Notes under the pieces: generated by a model | Seen by the model: the letters and a program-made list of their open reading frames with translations, nothing else | Told to the model about the DNA's origin: nothing | The model's database searches: none | Position numbers and translations under genes: made by a program | Source of the DNA: Apostichopus japonicus | Taxonomy: Eukaryota > Echinodermata > Holothuroidea > Aspidochirotida > Stichopodidae | Assembly: GCF_037975245.1 (NCBI RefSeq) | Contig: NC_092568.1 | Location: forward strand, 34,440,501-34,504,500 | Length of the DNA: 64,000 nucleotides | Direction: 5' to 3' | In this document: positions 10,626-22,900 of the stretch, one piece after another | How positions within the stretch are numbered: position 1 is the stretch's first letter | How the letters are laid out: each line of letters opens with the position of its first letter

Positions 10626-11006
10626 ATGGATATATCAGTTTTAGGTTTTATTCTACATTTAGTGGTGCTATGTGCTATCATAGCATTGTATAGACGAATA
10701 AGGATTAATGAGGGAATATTACGTAGTCTCTCAAATGCAGCATCGATGAGACAGAGATTGCCCAATGCACAGGCTCTACGCGGACCCGGGCCCTCAACTG
10801 GAGAAGTTGAGCAAGTTGCACCCGTCACCTTGTCTGCATTTGCTCGTGCCACTGTCAGTTCAGAAAATGAAGACGATCACACATACATGTCTATGGTAGA
10901 CATACATCAATCGAACGAAACTCCACCAGCCCCACCCAACTCACTTTCGACTGAAGCAACCAACTCTTTCAATGACTTGTATGGTTTCTACCCAAGTTGG
11001 CAGTGA
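10626..11006 (+). CDS. Small single-pass membrane protein, unknown
   Basis: A 126-residue ORF with a good start context (A at -3, G at +4). Residues 3-22 are strongly hydrophobic, followed by RRIRI, so it is probably a signal anchor with the C-terminus in the cytosol. The tail is polar and proline-rich and contains YMSM, a YxxM sequence of the kind that binds PI3-kinase SH2 domains when phosphorylated. It also contains a proline stretch (PPAPPNS) and a C-terminal YGFYPSW. A poly(A) signal AATAAA sits 20 bases after the stop (11026-11031). I do not recognise a family. It may be a terminal exon, since the upstream TACAG could be an acceptor, or an intronless gene. The YxxM reading is inference. 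Confidence 0.5.
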   Translation: MDISVLGFILHLVVLCAIIALYRRIRINEGILRSLSNAASMRQRLPNAQALRGPGPSTGEVEQVAPVTLSAFARATVSSENEDDHTYMSMVDIHQSNETPPAPPNSLSTEATNSFNDLYGFYPSWQ

Positions 11007-11025
11007 CAGTCCCAGTGCCGATAAA

Positions 11026-11031
11026 AATAAA
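11026..11031 (+). terminator. Poly(A) signal AATAAA
   Basis: AATAAA lies 20 bases downstream of the TGA of the small membrane-protein ORF. It is the expected position for 3'-end formation and separates this gene from the next one. Confidence 0.5.
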
Positions 11032-11034
11032 TAA

Positions 11035-11270
11035 TTTGTATCAGTAGAGTACAGTGCGTACAGTACAGTATAAGATACAACACGCGCGCTTGGCGGGCAA
11101 TGTCCTCTTTCGAACTCTGAATAGTGCATGTGCAGTACGACTCTTCTTAATTCGCGCCTTTTCCAATTCCGTGTGTATATTAGATAATGCATCTTGCACG
11201 TGTAGGCTAGCGTTGAACACGTTGGCAACTTGGTCAGACAGCGGACTACGTTTGGTTCAATGGACTGGAG
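11035..11270 (+). promoter_or_regulatory. Putative promoter and non-coding first exon of the SET-recombinase gene
   Basis: A GC-richer stretch (ACGCGCGCTTGGCGGGC at about 11081) is followed by GGAG and a strong donor GTAAGT at 11271. The frame open to that donor joins in phase with the exon at 13958, so part of it could be translated from an ATG at 11054. The peptide is unremarkable, and I favour a 5' UTR exon with translation starting at 13969. No TATA box was identified. Confidence 0.35.
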
Positions 11271-11949
11271 GTAAGTAAATTACTAACTATTACACATTAC
11301 TGCATGTCATCGTTATTCCAATAGGATTTAATATTCAGTATAAATATTTTGTCTACGTAGAACCTCGTCAAATGAGGACGTTCACCAGTTTAGGCCTAAG
11401 TAAACAACACTATTTGAGCAGCACAAATTTCTGCGACACAAGTGTATGTATTTTAGTGTGTGAGCTGGATGTACATAACTATGTACAATATGTACGGGAT
11501 TTTTCTCGATGCGGTATATGAACGTTCCGATCCGACTCGGACGCCTACACTTTTTCATATCACATATACATGGTAATTACTAGTTACAAAGTAAACATTG
11601 CTTACGGAACTACGACTGAAATGATAGATTCTTTTGCTTTGATCAGTTTTATAGAAAACAGAACATGCTGTCAGTGTCTAACTACTAAGTTAAGTAGCTA
11701 AGTTAATGCTTAAATTAGCATGTCCAGGTATAATTCGATCGTCGCTCTAAATTTGAAACATTGCCATGTTATACTAGAGTAGCACAGTAGGCTATAGTAA
11801 CGTTAGGCTAAACTCACAAAAAAGTCGGTAGTTGTTAAATTCTTGGAAACATTAATAATGGCCTCGGTGCCATCCATAATGGCCGTGGTGCCTTAAAAAA
11901 AAAATTACACCAGGGCTAAATGGCCGTGCCCTTAAATTGACTTAATCTC
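11271..11949. other. Intron or spacer upstream of the tandem repeat
   Basis: No ORF of note. Contains short near-repeats GGCCTCGGTGCC and GGCCGTGGTGCC around 11860-11895. Probably part of intron 1 of the SET-recombinase gene. Confidence 0.4.
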
Positions 11950-13245
11950 ATCCCTGGGTATACACACAAATGACAAAGTAGTTTACATTACAACTGATGA
12001 CATCTGTCATATTATATGTTCAGGAAGACATCAATATTATGAAGAAAAAGTCATTCTTGATTCTTGAACATATATTTCACGTAACGTAAATAACCATAAA
12101 CAATGACATGTAGGGTATAACCGTAAGGAGTAGCAGCAGGCATGGAGAGTAATAGTACAGTAGCGTACATGAGTATTTATACTTTACATACTTAATGAGA
12201 TAACATGGGATGTAATTGGCTAGCCAGCATCTTATCTGATTGGCCTGTAATATTACAGTGTGATTGGTTATATGACAATTAGACTTATGACGTCACATCA
12301 CAACATCCATTAATTCAGATGCAACCTAAACATAGGAAGGGGCAATTAAGCTTGTTTTACATACAATAAAAATAAACCTCTTATCATACTGGTGTCAAAT
12401 GAATTTGACATAAAAAAATGAACACCATAGGTATACACACTTGACAACGTTGTTTACATTACAACTGATGACATCCATTGATTCAGATGCAACATAAAAA
12501 TTGGAAGAGGTAGTGAAACTTGTTTAACATACTAACAATATACTCCTCTTTCCATACTGGTGCTCAAATCAATTTGAAATGAGAAAGTGCACAGCTCTAT
12601 TTCACTTGTAATGAAATACCATAGGTATACAAACCTATGACAAAGTAGAATGCATGACAACTGATGATATCTATTGATCAAATGCAATATGAAGATAGGA
12701 AGAGGCAGTAAAGCTTGTTTCACATTAGTAGTTTACATTACAACTGATGACATCCATTGGTTCAGATGCAACATTAAGATATGAAGGGGTAGTGAAGCTT
12801 GTTTTACTTACTAAATATGCCTCCTACCATACTGGTGGTCAAATGAAGAAATGGATCAAGTGCACAGCCATTGATTTTCACTTGTAATGAAATACTATAC
12901 ACACCTTTATGACAATGTAGTTTACATAATTACAACTGATGACATCCATTGGTTCAGATGCAACATTAAGATATGAAGGGGTAGTGAAGCTTGTTTTACA
13001 TACTAAATATGCCTCCTACTATACTGGTGGTCAAATGAAGAAATGGATCAAGTGCACAGCCATTGATTTTCACTTGTAATGAAATACTATAAACACCTAT
13101 ATGACAATTAGTTTACATTACAACTGATGACATCCATTGGTTCAGATGCAACATTAAGATATGAAGGGGTAGTGAAGCTTGTTTTACATACTAAATTTGC
13201 CAGCTCCTACCATACTGGTGGTCAAATGAATTTAAAATGAAACAG
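11950..13245. repeat. Tandem repeat of about 185 bp in intron 1
   Basis: The unit contains TTACAACTGATGACATCCAT, then CAGATGCAACATTAAGATA and CATACTGGTGGTCAAATGAA. The last three units (about 12728, 12915 and 13105) are nearly identical; earlier ones (from about 11970, 12290, 12455 and 12650) are diverged or partial. Homogenisation at the 3' side suggests recent unequal exchange there. Confidence 0.8.
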
Positions 13246-13957
13246 TATATTGACATCCTAATATTTTCACTCCAATAAATTCATATTTAAACTATTCTAA
13301 ATGAATGGATTAAAGCAATGATCAATAAGAAGTCTTGAAACTGCCTACTGTATTAATGAGAGGGAAAATAGTTTCCCCAAATTGAGCATGCACAGTGTCA
13401 AATATACAAAATATATGTTGAGCTGACTGCAGATTTCTGGCAGATATAGGGTGAGAGATTTGGCCTCCAAAAACTCATCTGTAATTTGCAAACTGCACTT
13501 AGTGTTGAAATAAGTTCAATACTTTGTATACATCAAGGGTCAGCTAAGATCTTCGAAAATTAAGTGCTCCAGTGTATGTACAACATTGCAGCCTACAATC
13601 CCCGACAAAACAAATGAAACAAAATCGCTGAAACTGTGACAAGTTTTGCAACTCAAGATCAACTGAAGACCCCCCCCCCTTCCCCCTTTCAATGTTGCGT
13701 CCTATTGCAGCTCCAACCATTTTGACCGATTAACATTGAACGGTGGAGCGGGGGTTTGTTTCATTTACTTTTTTTTGTCGGGGAGTGTACCTAGAGAAAA
13801 AAAAACATAACCATGTGCTACCAAAATTATTTTGATATTCTGTAACTTTGAAAAGCACTGCCGAAATATTTGCAGCTGTCACAGCCATTCATAGATCTAT
13901 GTGGCAAGGAGAACTTTACTCTACATAACTCACTTTCTGTTTGAATATTTTTTACAG

Positions 13958-13983
13958 AAAGCTCAAGTATGAGACGTACTTTG
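13958..13983 (+). CDS. SET gene exon with the proposed start codon
   Basis: TTTTTTACAG precedes the exon and GTAAGT follows it. The ATG at 13969 gives MRRTL and joins the next exon in phase 0. The bases before the ATG are also open (three serines), so translation could begin further upstream in the 11.2-kb exon. Confidence 0.6.
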
Positions 13984-16900
13984 GTAAGTTAAGTATACAC
14001 ACTTTCTATGTAGCAGATAAACGATAGAACCAGGGGAAGTAATCTGGATTATCTGGGGAGGGGAGGCATATATCCCCCTCACAATGTTTGATATTGTTCC
14101 CATGACTCACTTTTTACACTGTGAACGAGGAAGTGATGAGATCAAACCCCCCTCATGTTATAAGGTGCTCAAAGAAATTGAGAGCTTGGTGCCCAGAACA
14201 TACCGTACTGCAAGAGAAGTTGTTAATGACCAAAAGGCCCATGTTGCTACTTGCTTTACAATTCAATTGTGCAGTTATTTTTTCCTGTCAAAAGTAACCC
14301 GATACCTACAGATTTCAGGGCTTCCATATACTCTTGTACTATAAAGCCTGAAAGGGTCCGAGTGCCTTTTAATAGATATTTGTAGTTCTGCAGTTACATA
14401 ATTTGAATGAATTAAAGGGATGAGCTGTAACACATGTACAAGATAGAAAATGTGCTATGAATATCACAGATAAATAGTCACTGACACAAAAGAAGCTATT
14501 CACAGGTTGTTTCCAGTTGCTACATTAAACTTGCTACCAATGTAGAGTTAGAAATCTCATCATGCATTAGTTGTCTCTGTGGGACAAAATATCCTCAGAA
14601 ATGAAAAAGGGGCCAGGACTTTAACCAGCCTTCCCTTGCTGAATGTGGGTCTTGTGCTGTCGCACAACAATGAAAGGCAAACCTTTAAGCTTGATTATGT
14701 TAATTTTATTCCCTTCATTGAAGAGCTCCACATCAATGGGAAGGGGCATGTTCTTGTGATAAAAATATTGTTTTTTGTAGTTTGAACAGATACATACATA
14801 ATAACACTATTCAACTTGCTGTGTGATCAAAATGTATTTACATCACCAATAGTCGGCACAGCGCTATATTAAAAACTTTTTGTATAGGCCCAAGACTGTA
14901 TTGTATTCACTTAGGAGCATTTCATTTTTCATGTACTTGATCATTTTAGAGAACAAGAAAAAAGTGCCAACCTTCTGGAAAAGAAGTCGCTCTAGCCTGG
15001 CTTGGGAAAGAGACTGATCCACCATGGCTAGAGATTAAGAAAGTCAGTGAGGAAATAGGTAATCCCTTCACTTTCCATTCATCATTCAAGTAAATTGATT
15101 TCTTAGCTCATCATAGCTACTGTATTGTTCATAATAGACCTCCCCCCCCCCCAACCCTGATACTATTTCAGAGGGAAAGAAACATGATGTAAAACCTTCA
15201 TACTTGCAGAAGTTACAGAGGTTAGTGTGCACACAGAATATCTGTATTCCCCTAGCTGTTAATTTAAATAAATACTTTGCTACATTCGCCCTGCATGCAG
15301 CCCAAAGGCCGAGGTATGTTGTGCATATATGTTGTGTAATTAGGCAATAATATCATCTGAGGACAACAAAGGTCGAAAACCTTGAAAACACCATTTCTTG
15401 GCCAGGCAAACTTCAATTGAGCTCATTCTTTGTACGTGCAGTTGGTTACCCTTAGTGAGTAGACTGATCCCTGTTTTGGTTTTGCTGTCGGTCTCTGAGG
15501 TTAACAGAGGTCAAACAATGAAAACATTGTAAACACTAATAACTTGCTGAAGCAAACTTAAATACAGTGGCGCTCATACTTAATAGTATGTGTGTTCACT
15601 ATTGCTTGTGGTAGAAGTCAAAGGTCGGTCATCTGAAGCCAGAAACTGAAATTTTCAATTTAAACACTACATACCTTGGTTATTTAGGAAATCGTCAATT
15701 CAGCTCATAGTTGGTGTGTGTGCTCACCATATAGTTGGTATTAGAACATGATCCCTATTGTTGCGGTGAAGGTTGAAGGTCATACAGGATCAAGAGAGGT
15801 CAAACACTTTGTAAAAAAGCATAAAAGCCACCTTACATAGACAGAAATGTGTACCACATCTAGATGCCTCCCACAGGACAGCCTACCCTACATGGTTCAC
15901 CCACGTACTGTTACGGATGCCAAATATAGCACCGTATTGCATATAAGCCACCTTGTATAAACAAAACAACCCTTAGGCCCATCCCTCCTCCACGCCAGGT
16001 ACCAACTAGTAGCGGCTCTAAATTACTCCCTTCATTTTGGTGTTGTCCCTTCCCCCCTCACTTTATAACTTTAATATAATGTGGAGTTATATATGTAGAA
16101 AAAAATATTGATATCACCATTTTCCATCTAAATATTTAAATAAGTAATGTTTTCCAAAAAATGTGTGTGAGGGGAGGTGGGGGGAACCCCTAATAGTCCA
16201 CTCCCCCAAAATTTGCCTAAATTTTATAGGTCCATCTATCAATATTATAAATTGTGTTTCAATACTACTAAACATTTACTCTGTACTGCTGTAATGTGCA
16301 CAAACCATATTGTAAAAATTGTTTTTTAAATATTTTGCTGACAGGACTGGGCTTATTTGCTGGCAAGGATTTCATAGCTGGTGAATTCATTGTTGAGTAT
16401 GCGGGGGAACTAATAACAGAAGCGGAGGGTAACAAAGAAGAGGATCAAACATATATCTTTTATTTCAAACATGGACAGAAAAAATGGTGGTGAGTTTTAA
16501 TGCATGTTTTATTATATGGATTCACTACATCATATAGGCCTACTAGCTACTGCTCTCATGGATTTTGACACAATTTGACTCATTGGATGATGGGTCATTG
16601 AAATTGGATGAGCATTGACAATTGGATGATGGGTCATTGATGTTGGGCAGGAAAGTCTTGTCAATGTCGGGAGACAATAACATTCCAAAAACTCAGGGTT
16701 GTGATCGGAAGTTGGTCACAAAGAGTCCGATAGCTGCAAGCCCATGTTGCTAAGAAAGCTCAAATTCATGGGTACATTTTGTGTAAATTTCGTCACTACA
16801 AAGGTAATGATCCAATTCATCCAAATATGATTTGAGATCCCTGCAGGAGTCACTCAATATGTCAATTTCTTTTAATTCATTCCAACTCATGAAATTGATT

Positions 16901-19900
16901 GTGACTGAGATTGTATTCTGTTGGCTTTGTTAGCTCATATCATGCTGGTATGTAGTGCTGGTGGAGGTATTGTAATCAAGCTTTCTATCAATCTATCCAT
17001 CCATCTATCTATTCGTCTTTTCACACTTGTTGAACTGCTTCCTTTCGTACAGCTGTCGATGGATTTTCATGAAACATGAATACAATCATTATTTGGTGGG
17101 GGGACATTTTGGATGTTCAGAATTTTCAGGTCAAAGGTCATCTAGGGGTCAATTTGTGAGGATCTGCAAAGTGCTTCTTCTCCTACAGATAGCAATGGAT
17201 ATTAATAAAAGTTAGTCATAATCATCTTTAACTGTTGGTACCTATAGGGTGTTCAGGAATTTCAGATCAAAGGCAATCAAGGGGTCAGTAGGAGTCGATC
17301 TTAGGGTCAATGCTTTCAATTGCTTGTTCTTGTCCATGGTTCAATGAATTCGGATGAAACTCAGACATAATGGTCCATAGGTGGGTGGTCCATGATATGT
17401 GTGAATAGGAATCACTGTACATGCATGTGAAAAGACTAGCAGGAAGCGATATTACAGGGAAGCTGGAAAAGAGGATCATAGCAGCAGACCCCAGGACAGT
17501 CTGGGAAGTCTGAAAGTAGACATTGGACCATGAGGAATGATAAGGGTATCTTGAGGAGCCATTCCTCAAAGCAAGGATAAAAGTAGGCATTGGACAAACA
17601 ATTTTACTTTTGAAATTTGGCTCTGTAAATATGAAAACATCAGTTGCATCATTAATATTGTCGACGTAATTTGTTTTGAATGTTCATTGCAGTATTGATG
17701 CTTCGTCATCGGAACGGAAGGGAAAATTCATCAATGATGAATGGAGAAAGCCCAATGCTTGTGTGCAACAATTAGATTATTCAATGGGACCAAGGTTGGC
17801 GATATTTGCAAAGAGAGAGATTAGATCTGGCGATGAAGTTCGATATAACTATGGTCAGACCGACGCTGAATGGAGAAAGAATGTGAGTGTCCATTTTATT
17901 TTCAGGGGTGGCATTGGCATACCTAGGGGTCTGCCTCCTCCCCTCTAAGATGGAAATGAAGATGGAAAAATGACATAGGGGAGACAAAACAAGAGAAAGA
18001 AAGGGGAACACATTCCCCAATCACAATTCGGTTTGAAAGTTATTTTCAATTAGGCTATAACTGTGGCATGGATAGGTTGAGGTGGACATCAATGATGTAA
18101 TTTACTGAGCCAGGCCTTCCCTGAACAAAAAAACAGGTTATAGTTGAGGAGAGGGTAGAAAAAGAACAATTTCCCTAAACTTTGCTATAACAACCGGTAG
18201 AATGAAATACATTAAATGTCAAACACATTTCAGGCCAGAAGAACAAAATCTAAAAAGGAATGCATGAGTTTCAGGAAAAAGTGTTGTTTTTCATTACCCT
18301 TCCAATATTTACAATATGGGGTAGAAAAGGTTGAAAATTTTCCTGGGGTCAGACTTCTCGAACAGACTTCTCGAAGAAGGGGGGGGGGGGGGCGAATGCA
18401 GGCAAGTTTGGTTTGGATCAGGGGACAGGATTGGCCTCTCACAAGCCTAGAACAATGTTTTATCTTGTCTACCAAACTCATTTAGGGGTGCAAGAGGTCT
18501 GATTGGTATGGCTCTTTCTCTCCTCTCCCCTCTCTGCAGGGCAACGCCACTGTGTGGTGAAAAATAATAACTGTTATGAATTACATTTTGAAGTGACTTG
18601 AAATATTTCTTCAACAAACCAAGGTGGTAACTGGTATATTACTGGTACCATGATCTAGCAGAATCGCAAACCGAAATATTGTTTCCTGTGCTTCAGAAAT
18701 TTATGCTGAATCGGTCTAACATTTTTTTCCCTTATAGTGCTCTTCATACCAAAATGTTCACGATTTCATAAATCAAAATTTGACTCCATATTCTTTCAAA
18801 TAATCCTCATTATTTGTAAAAATATCCCCACACCCCTATGTTCAATGAGCAGAAATAATTACTGTTTGTGAAAGCATGATGCACTGTGGCTCCTTTTGCT
18901 TGGCTCATATACACATGGTCTATAATGTATTAATGCTGTGACTCAAACTAACACATGCTGTAGCCGACCACTGGAAATTTAGTGTAAAGTATAGTGTGAC
19001 GGGTACTGGCTCCACAAACTGGCCGTCCGCTACCGGCAGTGTATGTATTCATCCATTTCTAAATGCATTGCATTTATAGCTAAAGGTTAATTCAATCATT
19101 ATCAAGCAGGCACTTCAATTCCCGGGTCTCAGAAATTGCAATATATTAATGCATTCGGATAATTTTGTCATTTACCTAAGCCCAAAGATTGTGGATTATA
19201 TCGGAGAAAACATTGAGAGTAATGAATAGAATCAATGTATCATTGAAGAAAACTGCCTATTAAATTTCAATGTGTTTTTCTTTCATTGCAGCATACCAAT
19301 TCTATGTGTCCCCAAGGTCAACCTGACCTGTGTCATACTTTTGAAACAGATATCAGAGATCTTGTTCTGGACAAGGAACAGCACTCAGACACAGATGGCA
19401 GTAGAGATATTCCTGATATGAAGATAGCTGCCAATAGAGATCAGTTTCAGCCAGCAGATACCAATTCTACATGTTGTGAAGGTCAACCTGACTTGGCTCA
19501 TGCTTTTGAAACAGATATCAGATATCTTGGTCTGGACAAGGAACAGCACTTGGACACAGATGGCAGTGGAGAGATTCCTGATATGAAGATAGCTGCCAAT
19601 AGAGATCAGTTTCAGCCAGCAGATACCAATTCTACATGTTGTGAAGGTCAACCTGACTTGGCTCATGCTTTTGAAACAGATATCAGATATCTTGGTCTGG
19701 ACAAGGAACAGCACCTGGACACTGATGGCAGTAGAGAGATTCCTGATGTGAAGATAGCTGCCAATAGAGATCAGTTTCAGCCAGCAGATACCAATTCTAT
19801 GTGTCCCCAAGGTAAACCTGACCTGTGTCATTCTTTTGAAACAGATATCAGAGATCTTGTTCTGGACAAGGAACAGCACTCGGACACAGATGGCAGTAGA

Positions 19901-22900
19901 GATATTCCTGATATGAAGATAGCTGCCAATAGAGATCAGTTTCAGCCAGCAGATACCAATTCTATGTGTCCCGAAGGTCAACCTGACCTGTGTCATACTT
20001 TTGAAACAGATATCAGAGATCTTGTTCTGGACAAGGAACAGCACCTGGACACTGATGGCAGTAGAGAGATTCCTGATGTGAAGATAGCTGCCAATAGAGA
20101 TCAGTTTCAGCCAGCAGATACCAATTCTACATGTTTTGAAGGTCAACCTGACTTGGCTTTTGCTTTTGAAACAGATATCAGAGATCTTGGTCTGGACAAG
20201 GAACAGCACCTGGACACTGATGGCAGTAGAGAGATTCCTAATGTGAAGGTAGCTGCCAATAGAGATCAGTTTCAGCCAGCAGATACCAATTCTATGTGTC
20301 CCGAAGGTAAACCTGACCTGTGTCATTCTTTTGAAACAGATATCAGAGATCTTGTTCTGGACAAGGAACAGCACTCGGACACAGATGGCAGTAGAGATAT
20401 TCCTGATATAAAGATAGCTGCCAATAGAGATCAGTTTCAGCCAGCAGATACCAATTCTATGTGTCCCGAAGGTCAACCTGACCTGTGTCATACTTTTGAA
20501 ACAGATATCAGAGATCTTGTTCTGGACAAGGAACAGCACCTGGACACTGATGGCAGTAGAGAGATTCCTGATGTGAAGATAGCTGCCAATAGAGATCAGT
20601 TTCAGCCAGCAGATACCAATTCTACATGTTTTGAAGGTCAACCTGACTTGGCTTTTGCTTTTGAAACAGATATCAGAGATCTTGGTCTGGACAAGGAACA
20701 GCACTTGGACACAGATGGCAGTAGAGAGATTCCTGAGGAGGAGATGGTCACTGATGAAGACCAGCCTCGGCCAGCAAGCACCCATTCTATGTGTAAAGAA
20801 GGTCATCCTGACTTGTACCATGATTCATTATATCAAACAAAGTGTGGAGCATATATTAGAGAGTATGTTCCAGATGAGAAGGAAGACTTGGACATGACTG
20901 ATTCTGAAGATGAAACAAGTGAATCCAATGTCAGTGAGTATGAACCGGATGAAGAAGAATACTCAGACACAGAAGACACTCCGGAGATTAATGACTCAGA
21001 GACATTTGCCACAGAAGATGATAAACAGGACTGTGGTAATTCTTATGATCCAGTAGATATTGCATCTAGTTCTTCTGTGAAAAATGATGATGAAGCCAAC
21101 ATGTCGATTAGATCAGGGGCCAACTTGTCGATTAGTTTGCAAGCAACTAGTTCAGATGCAGGTATCATTGTTCAGGTTACAAGCAACGATGATGGTCACC
21201 GATTGTTTGATAAAAAATTTCCCTGTTTTTACTGCTCCAAGCCACAAGCCCAAATTCAACGTCATCTCCGGGAACAGCATTCTCAAGAGAGCGAAGTCCA
21301 GCAGATCCTGAATGAAACTGACAAGCATGGAAAATACAAACACATGACTCTACTTAGGAACAGAGGAACGCACAGACATAATTGTCAAGTGATAAGAGAA
21401 GGAAAAGGTATGCTCATAGTAGCATACCGCCCAACTGTAGATGCATCACCTGCAGACTATGGGCCGTGTGACTGCTGTTTGGGTTACTATGTCAGAACTG
21501 ACCTCTGGAAACACGAATGTAAGCTAAGATCGAAAAAACCAAGAAGAAACACTAAACCAGCGCTTTCGTGTAAATTGCTCCTGCCAAATCCACATGGTGT
21601 TTCAGCAGGTCTGCATAGCGTGACACAAGTAATGTCCAATGACCAAATTAGTTTGGTCGCCAAAGATGATCCACTCATAGTGGACTTAGGTGAAAGACAT
21701 TTTCTTGCTCAGGGGCATGATGCTGATATGCATGCAACAATTCGTTCCAAGATGAGAGAAGCTGCCAGACTTCTTGTGGAATTACGAAGTCTCAAAGAGA
21801 AACCAAATGCAAGCATGGAAGAATTCATCGATCCTAGACATTTCAGGTGTGTGGTTGCAGCCGTACAGAAAGTTACTGGATACGATGAGATCAAGCAAGG
21901 TTACAAAGTACCATCTTTGGCTCTAAAGTATGGCCATTCTTTAAAGAAAATGGCTGTGATCCTGACAGGGACTTCAAGTGAAATTGGAGACAATGACAAG
22001 TATACACGTTCTAAACAATTCATTGAAAGGCTTGATGCTGATTGGTCCGTATTTGTGTCCTCAAATGCATTACGAACAATCAGTCAAAGAAAAATGAATA
22101 ATAGAAAGCTGATTCCACTCACTGAAGATGTAGCTGCATTGACAAACATGCTCAAGGAGGAAGGGCGGAGGTGTGTGCATATTTTGCTACAGTACTCTGA
22201 GGAACCAACTGACGAAAAAGTAGAGGCATGGAGAGAGCTCAATGAGTTAACACTCACGCTGTTGATGTTATTCAACAGACGGCGCCAGGGTGAAATATCA
22301 AAGATGAAGATCAAGGAAGTGGATAAGATTGATACTATGCAAAAAGATTCAAATGTTGTGAAGGCCTTGAGCAACTTAGAGCAGCGTCTATGTAAAGTTC
22401 TCTCAAGGGTAGAAATAGTTGGCAAAAAAGGGCGCCTAGTACCAGTTCTGATGACTTACGAGATGAGAGAGTGGATAACGCTGTTGTTAGAGGGCAGGCA
22501 GGATCTTGGGGCAGTACATGAAGAGAATGAGTTTGTCTTTGCCAGATCATTTTATGGATCAAAAGGACATCTTCGTGCATGTGACAGCCTCAGAAAATAC
22601 AGTCAACTCTGTGGCGCCAAATACCCTGAAACTTTGACTGGTACACAGCTCCGAAAGCAACTAGCAACACTGAGCCAACTCCTGTGCCTCAAAGAGAATG
22701 AAATGGACATGGTAGCAAACTTTCTTGGGCATGACTTGAAGATTCACCGTGAATACTATAGACTGCCGATGGAGATCATGCAAGTAGCTAAAGTATCTAA
22801 GCTACTCCTAGCTATGGAAAAAGGAGGGAGTGCGTTGGCACAAGGACAGAGCCTTGATGACATCCCTATTGTAGATGAAGGTAAGTACAACAAATATCTC

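Noticed and set aside
14084-14344. 86-codon ORF in the SET gene intron
   Set aside because: No motif, no splice context, and it lies between two phase-matched exons.
19385-20821. 478-codon reverse-strand ORF opposite the SET gene repeats
   Set aside because: It is a shadow of the nine 165-bp coding repeats; since the unit is divisible by three, any open frame stays open. The sense strand has domains and splice sites, the antisense has none.
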